A DNA stretch of 64,000 bases, taken from NCBI RefSeq assembly GCF_009600885.1, contig NZ_VCLA01000140.1:55016-119015 (forward strand). The letters run 5' to 3'. The DNA comes from Streptomyces jumonjinensis. GTDB lineage: Bacteria > Actinomycetota > Actinomycetes > Streptomycetales > Streptomycetaceae. Under the pieces are notes generated by a model, which had not been told where the DNA came from, made no database searches, and saw only the letters and a program-made list of their open reading frames with translations. The position numbers were made by a program, and so were the translations under genes. This document shows, one piece after another, positions 1 to 7,373 of the stretch (positions within the stretch are counted from its first letter, which is position 1; each line of letters begins with the position of its first letter).

Positions 1-2010
1 CAGGTCACCCGGGTACGGAGCGGTGACGTGCCCGGCCAGTGACTGCTCCGGGAGCGTCACCTGGGCGAGCCCCAGGCCGCGTCCGTAGAGCGCGATCACC
101 TCGGCCGACGACTTCTTCCCGTCCGGCAGCCGGAACCCCAGCCGCTCCCCCACCGACACCTCCGCCGACTTCGCGAGCGCCGCGTCGATCGCGACCTTGC
201 CCGGCGCGAGGCCCTTGAGCGATCCCTCCCGTACGTCCAGGTTCTGCACCTTCGGCAGATCCGCCGCCCGGCCGCCGATCCCCTGCGCCGAGGCGTACAC
301 CATCATGTCCTCCACGCCCTCCGACTTGACCAGTACGGAGGTACGGAGCAGGGAGACCGCCGCCGAGACCCCCGGCGTCCGTGACGCCCGCTCGGCCGCG
401 TCCAGCGGCAGCAGCCCGTCCCGGCCCGTCACCACATGGTCGGCGGTGATCCCGTCCCGCTGCTGGCGCTCCGTCACCCGGTCGGTGCTGGTCTGAAGGA
501 ACAGCAGCACCGACGAGAACGCCATCGCCAGCACGATCGGGGTGATCGCGGAGGCCAGCCGCCGGGCGTTGGTCCGCGAGTTGGCGACCGCCAGCGACGC
601 CGCCGCGCCCGCCGCCCGCAGCGGCAGCCCGAAGAGTTCCGCGCACGCCCTGGCGACCAGCGGCCCGAGCAGCGCGACCGCGAGCATGAAGAGCATCACC
701 ACGCCGAGCGCCGCGTTCGCCGCGTCGTCCCCGCCGGTCTCCGCGGCGACCCCCGACAGCACCAGCCCGCCGATCACCGCAGCGACCCCCAGGGGCGTAC
801 GGATCCAGCCGAAGCCGACGGGTTCGACCGAGGCGTCCGCCAGCGCCTGCCCCGGCTTGATCCGCGACGGCTTGCGCGCGGCCATGAATCCGGCGAAGAG
901 CGCGGTCACCAGCGCGGCCCCGACCGCGACGGCCGGCGGCAGCCAGGACACGGTCAGATCGACCGCCTCCGGGATCGCGCCCTTCTCCTCCAGCTGCCCG
1001 AACCACCAGACGGCCAGCGCCGCTCCGGGCACACAGCCCAGCGCCCCGGCGAGCGGCGCGACCAGCAGTGCCTCGGTCGCGATCGAGCGCCGTACCTGGC
1101 GCGGGGTCGCGCCGATCGCCCGCAGCAGGGCGAACTCGCGCCGCCGCAGTCCGACCGAGAGGGCCACCGTCCCGGCTGCCGTGAAGACCGCGACCATGGC
1201 GGCGATGCCGCCGAAGGAGCCGCCGATCCCGCCGAGCGTCTCCTTCGCCATGGTGATCCCGGAGTCCTCGATGACGGCCCGCGCGTCCCCGGTCCGTGCC
1301 TTCGGCTTGTCGTGTCCGCTGCCGAGGACCTCGGTCAGCCGGTCCTTCACCGTGCCCGTGGCCGTCCCGGGCTCCGTCAGCACCGCGATCGCGTCGATTT
1401 TCCCCGGGTGTCCGGAGAGGGCCACGGCCTCCGCGTCCGTGAACCAGACCGCGCCCGCGCCGCCGGTCAGCCCCGAGACGGTGAACTCACGCTTGCCGCC
1501 CGGGGTCTCCAGCGCGATCCGGTCGCCGATCCGGGCCCCGCCGCCGAGCACCGCCTCACCCGCGCGGGGTGCGGAACCGGAGGTGAGCTCGGTGCCCGTG
1601 AAGGCCGTCGACCCCCAGCCGTACGCCGTCAGCGGCGACCCGCCGTCCCCGCCGTCCCCGGCGGGCCGCACGGGGTAGCTGACGTCCGCGATGGCCGCCG
1701 CGACGCCGTCCACCGCCGCCGTCTTCTTCACCAGCGCGTGGTCCAGCCACGCCCGGTCCGGCACCTCGGCGCCGGCGTCGTACCGCCCCTCATCGCTGCC
1801 GACCATCAGATGCGAGGTCTGGTCGGCCTCGATCACGACTGGCGCGTTCGCATAGCGCTGCGGGGGCGCGGAGGCCCGGATTCCGGACTCCAGCATGATT
1901 CCGCAGGCGGAGACGATGGCCGCCATCATCAGCAGGGCGACAAAGGTCCCGACGAAGGACGACGGCTTGAAACGGATGGCCGCGCGGGCCAGCCCATTGG
2001 GATGGAACAT
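1..2010 (-). CDS. FtsX/MacB-type ABC transporter permease (3' end beyond window)
   Basis: This is the membrane permease of an ABC exporter. The 670 visible codons are open to the window edge, so the C-terminus is missing. It starts at ATG 2010 and shares one base with the stop of the upstream ATPase gene (TGATG), so the two are translationally coupled. A first membrane segment lies near residues 17-37. A large extracytoplasmic region follows. A core then contains the motif GLRRREFALLRAIGATPRQV, characteristic of FtsX-like permeases, and several further hydrophobic segments. The family moves lipids, peptides or antibiotics outward or works as a mechanotransmitter. The substrate cannot be told from sequence. 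Confidence 0.9.
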   Translation of the reverse strand, partial: MFHPNGLARAAIRFKPSSFVGTFVALLMMAAIVSACGIMLESGIRASAPPQRYANAPVVIEADQTSHLMVGSDEGRYDAGAEVPDRAWLDHALVKKTAAVDGVAAAIADVSYPVRPAGDGGDGGSPLTAYGWGSTAFTGTELTSGSAPRAGEAVLGGGARIGDRIALETPGGKREFTVSGLTGGAGAVWFTDAEAVALSGHPGKIDAIAVLTEPGTATGTVKDRLTEVLGSGHDKPKARTGDARAVIEDSGITMAKETLGGIGGSFGGIAAMVAVFTAAGTVALSVGLRRREFALLRAIGATPRQVRRSIATEALLVAPLAGALGCVPGAALAVWWFGQLEEKGAIPEAVDLTVSWLPPAVAVGAALVTALFAGFMAARKPSRIKPGQALADASVEPVGFGWIRTPLGVAAVIGGLVLSGVAAETGGDDAANAALGVVMLFMLAVALLGPLVARACAELFGLPLRAAGAAASLAVANSRTNARRLASAITPIVLAMAFSSVLLFLQTSTDRVTERQQRDGITADHVVTGRDGLLPLDAAERASRTPGVSAAVSLLRTSVLVKSEGVEDMMVYASAQGIGGRAADLPKVQNLDVREGSLKGLAPGKVAIDAALAKSAEVSVGERLGFRLPDGKKSSAEVIALYGRGLGLAQVTLPEQSLAGHVTAPYPGDL

Positions 2011-2837
2011 CAGGCAGCCGCTCCCGCGTAGGAGGTGCGCGCGGTCAGCGTGCGCATCCGGTCGGCGATCTGCTCCGGCGCCGCCGCTGTGAGGCTGTCG
2101 GCGATCGACCCGTCCGCGAGGAAGAGCACCCGGTCGGCCCAGGAGGCGGCGACCGGGTCATGGGTGACCATGACGACCGTCGCGCCCAGTCCGTCCACCG
2201 CCGACCGCAGCAGCTCAAGCACCTCGGCGGCGGTCGTGGTGTCCAGCGCGCCCGTGGGCTCGTCGGCGAAGATCACATCCGGCCGGGTGACCAGGGCCCG
2301 CGCCAGCGCCACCCGCTGCTGCTGACCGCCCGACAGCTCGGCGGGCCTGCGTCCGCCCTTGTCCCCGAGCCCGACCTGCGAGAGCACCTCATGAGCGCGC
2401 CGCCGGTCGGGCCGCTTGCCCGCGAGCCGCATCGGCAGCAGCACATTCTGCTCGACGGTCAGCGACGGCAGCAGATTGAACGCCTGGAAGACGAACCCGA
2501 GCCGGGTACGGCGCAACACCGTCAGCTGGTTCTCCTTCATCCCGGTGATGTCGGTCCCGCCGAGGGACACGGCCCCGGAGGTCGGCCGGTCGAGCCCGGC
2601 CGCGCACTGGAGAAAGGTGGACTTGCCCGAGCCGGAGGGCCCCATCACGGCGGTGAAGCTGCCGCGCGGCAGTACGAGATCGATGCCGCGCAGCGCGTGC
2701 ACCGCGCCCCCGCCCTTCCCGTACTGACGGCGCACATCACGGAGCTCGACCGCCGCGAGACCCCTGGACCCCCCGGACGCACCTGCCGTCCGTATGTCCT
2801 GAACGTCCTGCCGCTTGCTGCGCCGCAGCCCCATCAT
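2010..2837 (-). CDS. ABC transporter ATP-binding protein, MacB/LolD type
   Basis: This is the ATPase partner of the FtsX-like permease that follows it, 275 aa, acting at the inner face of the membrane. Walker A is GPSGSGKST (66-74), the Q-loop FVFQAFNLLP (115-124), the signature LSGGQQQR (168-175), Walker B VIFADEPTGALD (188-199) and the switch histidine VTHD (224-227). ADEPTGALD is typical of the MacB/LolD subfamily. The start shown is the first of two adjacent ATG codons (2837 and 2834). No PadR- or TetR-type regulator gene, which often sits beside such pairs, is visible within the next kilobase. Confidence 0.93.
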   Translation of the reverse strand: MMGLRRSKRQDVQDIRTAGASGGSRGLAAVELRDVRRQYGKGGGAVHALRGIDLVLPRGSFTAVMGPSGSGKSTFLQCAAGLDRPTSGAVSLGGTDITGMKENQLTVLRRTRLGFVFQAFNLLPSLTVEQNVLLPMRLAGKRPDRRRAHEVLSQVGLGDKGGRRPAELSGGQQQRVALARALVTRPDVIFADEPTGALDTTTAAEVLELLRSAVDGLGATVVMVTHDPVAASWADRVLFLADGSIADSLTAAAPEQIADRMRTLTARTSYAGAAA

Positions 2838-3120
2838 GATCTCCGTATTCCGTAACTGTGCAGGTCAACGCTGTTGAACCTACGGAGAACGGGGGTGGTT
2901 CAGCCATGGCGGCTGCTGGCGGATCGGGGGTGGGGAGAACCCCACCCCGGCCCAGGGGGGACCCCCCGGGGCGGGGTGGGGGACGGGTCCGGCTCCTTGG
3001 AAGGGGGCAGCTCCGATCACACCTCTCCGGAGGCGATCGCCGAGGTCACCAGCCTGCTCGCCCCGGCGGCAGCCGGCGCTGAAGGGCCGTACAGAGGTGC
3101 CCGGTTTGAACGCCGCATGA
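2838..3120. other. Intergenic region upstream of the ABC exporter
   Basis: I see no convincing gene here. The region should hold the exporter promoter reading leftward. GGGGTGGGG and CCCCACCCC form a short inverted repeat around 2928-2949, with further G- and C-runs up to about 2992 that could form more than one hairpin. Confidence 0.5.
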
Positions 3121-3161
3121 GAGTGCTGCTGCCTGGACAGGCTGTCCAGGCAGCAGCACTC
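3121..3161. promoter_or_regulatory. 41-bp perfect palindrome upstream of a small gene
   Basis: Two 20-bp arms, 3121-3140 and 3142-3161, are exact reverse complements separated by one base (G3141). The left arm begins GAGTGCTGCTGCC and the right arm ends GGCAGCAGCACTC. It lies 27 bp before the start codon at 3189. There is no T-run after it, so it is not a classical intrinsic terminator for rightward transcription. It could be an operator, an RNA hairpin in the 5' leader, or a small mobile-element remnant. Confidence 0.8.
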
Positions 3162-3188
3162 AGCTGTATCAAAGCCTCTGGGAGAGAA

Positions 3189-3476
3189 ATGACAGACAGC
3201 ACGACAGCGGAACAGGCCACCGTCAACAGCCGAGGCCCGGCGCCGATCACCGTGCCGCCGCTCGCGCCCGCCGCCGCCGACGCCCGCGACAAGCTCCTGG
3301 CCGCCATCGGTGCCGAGGCCCAGCACGTCGCGGAGCACTTCCCTGGCCAGGCGTCTGCGCAGTTGGCGGAACTCGCCCGCGCCTACGCGCTCTTGCGTAC
3401 CGGCTTTTACCAGCCGGTGGACTTTGTCTGGCAGCCTTCCCTGTTTCAGCCGGTGGGGGGCATGGATGCCGTGTGA
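3189..3476 (+). CDS. Small hypothetical protein (95 aa)
   Basis: I do not recognise this family. The reading frame has good Streptomyces codon bias and a clear ribosome binding site (GGGAG) ahead of ATG 3189. The protein has a Pro/Ala-rich N-terminus, an amphipathic Ala/Leu-rich middle (about residues 28-72) and a C-terminus rich in aromatic residues and proline (FYQPVDFVWQPSLFQPVGG). It has no signal peptide or membrane segment. Expression may depend on the large palindrome just upstream. The function is unknown. Confidence 0.6.
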   Translation: MTDSTTAEQATVNSRGPAPITVPPLAPAAADARDKLLAAIGAEAQHVAEHFPGQASAQLAELARAYALLRTGFYQPVDFVWQPSLFQPVGGMDAV

Positions 3477-3591
3477 TCCCTTTCCAATTCGAGTGAGCCT
3501 CGGAGCGCTCGGGCAGCCGCTCCTACGAGCGTAGAACCGGCGAAACAGCACCGTCGAGACAGCCCGGCGGTGCTGGTCGCCCGAAACGCAG

Positions 3592-3903
3592 TCACGCCTC
3601 CTCGGCGAAGTCCCGCCAGCCCCGGGCCTCCTGGATCTCCCCGGCGTGCGTACGAGCCGTCCCGTCCCGCTCCCCGTACTTCTTCGGACACGACGGGTCC
3701 GCAATCTCCCACTGCTCCGCCGGATACCCGGCGACCTCCGCCAGCACCTCCCGCGCGTCCGCCATGAGCCGGCCCGGGTACCGCACGCCCGTCGGCTGGA
3801 CCGCGAACCCGCGCCGGTTGTGCGCACGCCGCTTGGCCTGCACCGCCTCCCGATGCCGCCCGCGCGCTTGTTGCACGCCTATATAGTTGCAAGCGTCAAT
3901 CAT
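3592..3903 (-). CDS. Hypothetical protein (103 aa)
   Basis: I do not recognise this protein. Codons from about residue 14 onward have strong third-position GC bias, supporting real coding. The first dozen codons, made from AT-rich DNA (ATG ATT GAC GCT TGC AAC TAT ATA), look unlike the rest. The true start may be the internal GTG (3876), or the 5' end may have been replaced. The protein is basic at its N-terminus and acidic at its C-terminus, with two cysteines (C5 and the C of DPSCPKKYGERD). No domain can be named. Confidence 0.5.
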   Translation of the reverse strand: MIDACNYIGVQQARGRHREAVQAKRRAHNRRGFAVQPTGVRYPGRLMADAREVLAEVAGYPAEQWEIADPSCPKKYGERDGTARTHAGEIQEARGWRDFAEEA

Positions 3904-3995
3904 TTGGTAAACTAATTACTGACGGTTTCTTAACGCCCTCTTGACCCCAACCCGGAGAGGACGAGCCCATCGGACACGCGGACACCCTCATCGCC

Positions 3996-5153
3996 ATGGG
4001 CGGCGCATTTCTCGCCGCCGCCCTGCTCGCACGCCTCGGCGGACGGATAGGTCTGCCGACCATCCCCCTGTTCATCCTGGCCGGAATCCTTCTCGGCCCC
4101 CACACCCCCGGCATCGTGCTGCTCTCCGACCCGCACGATCTGGAGATGCTCAGCGCCCTCGGGCTGGTCCTGCTCCTCTTCTATCTGGGGCTGGAGTTCC
4201 ATCTCGACGATCTGAAGACCGGCGGCCGTCGGATGGCCCTCGCCGGAGGGGCCTATCTGCTGCTGAACGTCGGGGCCGGGCTCGGCTTCGGCTTCGCCCT
4301 CGGCTGGGGGGTCTCGGAGGCGCTGGTACTCGCCGGAGTGCTCGGGATCTCCTCCTCCGCGATCGTGACCAAGGTCCTGGTCGACCTCGGCCGCATCGGG
4401 AACCCCGAGACCAAGCCGATCCTCGGCATCATCGTCGTGGAAGACGTCTTCCTCGCGCTCTATCTCGCCGCCCTCCAGCCCATCCTCTCCGGCGCGGACA
4501 GCCTTTCCACGGCCGTCATGGACGCCGGAAAAGCCTTCGGCTTCCTGCTGCTGCTCGCCCTCGCGGCCCGCTTCGGCACCAAGGTCATCGGACGGCTCAT
4601 CAACACCCCCGACGACGAACTCCTCGTCATCTCCTTCCTGGGTGCGGCCGTCTTCCTGGCCGGAGTCTCGGAGTGGTTCGGAGTCGCGGACGCCATCGGC
4701 GCGTTCATGGTCGGCCTGATGCTGGGCAGCACCACATCGGGCGAACGCATCCGGAAGCTCGTCCACCCGCTCCGGGACGCCTTCGGCGCGATCTTCTTCT
4801 TCGGGTTCGGCCTCTCCATCGACCCCGGCGATCTGCCCACCGTGCTCTGGCCGGTTCTCGCCGCCGTCGCCGTGACGCTCGCGATGAACGTCCTGGCGGG
4901 CCTGGCAGCCGCCCGGATCTACGACTTCGGGCCCGGCCCCGCCGCGAACATCTCCACCACGCTCCTCGCACGCGGCGAGTTCGCGCTGATCCTCGCCACC
5001 ATGGCGGCGGCTGCCGGTCTCGACGAGCGGCTCTCCCCGTTCATCGCGGGGTACGTCCTGCTGCTGGCGGTCCTCGGCCCCCTGGTCGCCGGGCGCTCGC
5101 AGCTGCTGGCGCGCGTACTGCCCTCGAACGAGCCCCGGCCCGTACGGCTCTGA
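3996..5153 (+). CDS. CPA2-family monovalent cation/proton antiporter
   Basis: This is a membrane exchanger of the Na+/H+ antiporter CPA2 family, 385 aa from ATG 3996, with about ten to twelve hydrophobic helices. Family landmarks are the GLVLLLFYLGLEF segment, the serine-rich VLGISSSAIVTKVL helix and VADAIGAFMVGLMLG, which carries the conserved Asp. There is no C-terminal TrkA-N/RCK domain, so it is the short form. ATG 3996 has no good Shine-Dalgarno sequence. A strong one (GGAGAGG, 3954-3960) lies eight bases ahead of an in-frame ATC at 3969, which would add nine residues. It probably exports Na+ or K+ in exchange for protons. Confidence 0.88.
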   Translation: MGGAFLAAALLARLGGRIGLPTIPLFILAGILLGPHTPGIVLLSDPHDLEMLSALGLVLLLFYLGLEFHLDDLKTGGRRMALAGGAYLLLNVGAGLGFGFALGWGVSEALVLAGVLGISSSAIVTKVLVDLGRIGNPETKPILGIIVVEDVFLALYLAALQPILSGADSLSTAVMDAGKAFGFLLLLALAARFGTKVIGRLINTPDDELLVISFLGAAVFLAGVSEWFGVADAIGAFMVGLMLGSTTSGERIRKLVHPLRDAFGAIFFFGFGLSIDPGDLPTVLWPVLAAVAVTLAMNVLAGLAAARIYDFGPGPAANISTTLLARGEFALILATMAAAAGLDERLSPFIAGYVLLLAVLGPLVAGRSQLLARVLPSNEPRPVRL

Positions 5154-5207
5154 CGCGCCGGACGCCCGCCCTCCTCCGAGGGGGCGGGCGTCCGCACACC
5201 GCGTCCC

Positions 5208-5633
5208 TCACACGTGCGCCGGCTTCTTCGCCTCGCACTCGAACCACACCGTCTTCCCGCGCGGCGAGAGCGGCACCACCCCCCAGCGGTCGGCCACCGC
5301 CTCCACCAGCAACAGCCCCCGCCCGCCCTCCTCCAGCCGGTACGGCTCGGCCGGGGCCGGGGTCGCGGGCAGCTGGTGCCACTCATCGGTCACCTCCACC
5401 CGTACGCCCCACGGCAGCCGCATCAGCAACAGCGCGCAGCGCCGGTCGGGCACATGGCGGACAACGTTCGCGAGCAGCTCCGTCAGCGCCAGCTCCGCAG
5501 CGTCGACCAGCTCGTCCAGCGACCAGAGATTCAGATAAGCGCGGATGATCCGCCGCAGGTGACGGGCCGAATGGTCACCCACAGTAAAGCTCATCCGATA
5601 GCTGGCGGCGGACGTCTGGTCGTTCAAGTGCAC
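5208..5633 (-). CDS. ATP-binding anti-sigma-type regulatory protein (HATPase_c_2)
   Basis: This is a 141-aa single-domain GHKL ATPase, related to RsbW/SpoIIAB anti-sigma factors and abundant in Streptomyces. The N-box is ELALTELLANVVRH (47-60, Asn56), the G1 box VRVEVTDEWHQLP (Asp83) and the G2 region EGGRGLLLVEAVADRWG (102-118). It is divergently arranged with the XRE/DUF5753 and DUF397 genes that follow. That is the usual makeup of abaA-like developmental and antibiotic regulatory clusters. Its partner protein is unknown. Confidence 0.88.
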   Translation of the reverse strand: MHLNDQTSAASYRMSFTVGDHSARHLRRIIRAYLNLWSLDELVDAAELALTELLANVVRHVPDRRCALLLMRLPWGVRVEVTDEWHQLPATPAPAEPYRLEEGGRGLLLVEAVADRWGVVPLSPRGKTVWFECEAKKPAHV

Positions 5634-5751
5634 GATAACTCCCGGTGCGGCACGGTTAGTTCTCTACTTTTCCCCACCAGAGTGCGGTCTAGTGATTACT
5701 CTTGGCCACCATCCAGCTCGTAACGCTGCGAACCGTTGGAGGAAGGCCGTC

Positions 5752-6600
5752 GTGAAGAACCTCCGAGACCTCGATCCGAGCGCCTCCCCACTCGACTACT
5801 ACGGCTCTGAGCTGCGGAGAAAGCGGGAAGCCGCCAAGCTCAGTCAGCAGAAGCTAGGCGATTGCATCTTCTGTACGGGGTCCCTGATCGGGCAGATCGA
5901 GACCGCGAAAAAAGTGCCGACGCGCGACTTCTCCGAGCGAATCGACGTTGCACTGGGCGCGGATGGGATGTTCTCGCGGCTGGTCGGGCTGGTGCTGCGG
6001 AGTCAGCTGCCCTCCTGGTTCCAGCCGTACGCGGAGATGGAGGCGAAGGCCGCATACATCTCCTCATTCCAGGTGCAGTTGGTGGACGGGCTGCTCCAAA
6101 CCGAGGAGTACGCACGGGCCCTCCTCGGCGTACGGACCGAGGACGACCTCGACGCTCAGGTAGCGGCCCGGATGGAGCGGCAGCGGATACTGGAGAAGTC
6201 GAACCCGCCCGCGATGTGGGTGGTGCTGAGCGAGGCCGTACTCCATCAGGAGATCGGCGGCAAGGCGGTGATGCGCCATCAACTGGACCATCTGTTGAGC
6301 CTGCGGAACCAGAAGTGGGTCCAGCTCCAGATCCTGCCCTTCGAGATCGGCGCGCACTCAGGAACGGAGGGCTCGTTCAACGTTCTGCGGTTCGAGGACG
6401 ACCCCGACATCGTCTATACCGAGGACTTCGTCCAGGGGCATATGACGGCCAATCCCGAGGCGGTCAGGGAGGGTTCACTCCGTTACGATCACCTTCAGGC
6501 CGCCGCTCTCTCCGTGGAGGACTCGGCGGCACTGATCGCCCGCGTAATGGAGGAGCGTTATGAAGACCACCCAGATTCCGACGGGCGCACGGTGGCGTAA
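5752..6600 (+). CDS. XRE-family regulator with DUF5753
   Basis: This is a DNA-binding regulator of 282 aa. An N-terminal helix-turn-helix (about residues 15-75, including LRRKREAAKLSQQKLGD and TGSLIGQIETAKKVP) is followed by a DUF5753 ligand-sensing domain (about residues 95-270). I chose GTG 5752 because GGAGGAAGG (5738-5746) sits at correct spacing; the frame extends upstream to 5692 without a better site. The gene overlaps the DUF397 gene by 41 bases. Such pairs act together in Streptomyces (WhiJ- and AbaA-like systems), the small partner modulating the XRE protein. Its target genes are unknown. Confidence 0.9.
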   Translation: MKNLRDLDPSASPLDYYGSELRRKREAAKLSQQKLGDCIFCTGSLIGQIETAKKVPTRDFSERIDVALGADGMFSRLVGLVLRSQLPSWFQPYAEMEAKAAYISSFQVQLVDGLLQTEEYARALLGVRTEDDLDAQVAARMERQRILEKSNPPAMWVVLSEAVLHQEIGGKAVMRHQLDHLLSLRNQKWVQLQILPFEIGAHSGTEGSFNVLRFEDDPDIVYTEDFVQGHMTANPEAVREGSLRYDHLQAAALSVEDSAALIARVMEERYEDHPDSDGRTVA

Positions 6601-6766
6601 GTCGTCGTACAGCGGCAGCACCGGCGGCCAGTGCGTCGAGGTCGCCGCCTGCACCGCTGCCGTCGCCGTGCGGGACTCGAAGAACCCCGAAGGCGGGGCC
6701 TTCACGGTCGACGCCGCCGCCTTCGCGGCGTTCACCCGGGCCGCCGCCCGGGACACCCTGGCGTAA
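6560..6766 (+). CDS. DUF397 small regulatory partner
   Basis: This 68-aa protein carries the typical DUF397 features: WRKSSYSGSTGGQCVEVA near the N-terminus and VAVRDSKNPEGGAFTVDAAAFAAF in the C-terminal half. These proteins pair with XRE/DUF5753 regulators in Streptomyces development. Here the start lies 41 bases inside the upstream regulator gene, so the two are co-translated. The gene ends in a short Ala-rich helix. Confidence 0.92.
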   Translation: MKTTQIPTGARWRKSSYSGSTGGQCVEVAACTAAVAVRDSKNPEGGAFTVDAAAFAAFTRAAARDTLA

Positions 6767-6902
6767 CCCCACCCCATTTGGGTGAACGAGGGCACGGCGG
6801 AGGATGGCGGTGGAGGGGGCGGGTAGCTCGTGGGGCGGGTTGTGGATCACCCCGCGCCGGGAGTTCCCGGCGGCGTAACCATGATGGCCGAAGGAGAACG
6901 CC

Positions 6903-7336
6903 ATGCGCCGTATCGCCCTCTTCACCGCCGCTCTGACCCTGGCCGCTGGGCTGGCAGCCGCTCCGGCGGTCGCCGGGCCGGCGGTGCCGGAAGCCGCCGT
7001 GAAGGCCGCGTCGGTCACCCACTTCTCGGGCTCGGACTGTCCGGCGGACAGTCTCTGCCTGTACCGGGATTACAACTACAGCGGAGGCGGGATCGCCCTC
7101 TCCCCGAACACCTACGCCGGATGGCTCGGGGACTACGGCTTCAACGACACGATGTCGTCGTGGTCCAACGACACCGGCCAGACCTGCGTCTGGTGGTCGG
7201 ACGCCTACCAGGGCGGCGACGCGCACGCCATGTACGACCGCTACCGCGTGAATGTGCTGGCGTACGAGAACGACACCGCGTCGTCCGTCGAATGCGGGCA
7301 GCCCGCCGGGGCCGCGCCGCCCACCCCGTCGCGTAG
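6903..7336 (+). CDS. Secreted peptidase-inhibitor family I36-like protein; 3' end uncertain
   Basis: The N-terminus is a Sec signal peptide (MRRIALFTAALTLAAGLAAAPAVAG). One I36/beta-gamma-crystallin-like domain follows, with CPADSLCLYRDYNYSGGG, WLGDYGFNDTMSSWSND and YENDTASSVECG, which is the usual end of the family. The uninterrupted frame does not stop there. It runs to 9191 through the antisense strand of the sigma-factor gene. A TAG at 7334-7336 lies in the neighbouring frame, just before a strong hairpin. I therefore place the functional end near 7336 and infer a one-base indel near the 3' end. The protein is probably extracellular, as an inhibitor or structural protein. Confidence 0.7.
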
Positions 7337-7343
7337 CTCCGCT

Positions 7344-7373
7344 CACCGCCCCGCCGAACCCGGCGGGGCGGTG
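7344..7373. terminator. Bidirectional hairpin terminator
   Basis: A perfect 13-bp stem (7344-7356 with 7361-7373) closes the loop AACC. It sits between the convergent I36-like gene and the sigma-factor gene, whose stop codon begins right at its edge. Confidence 0.8.
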
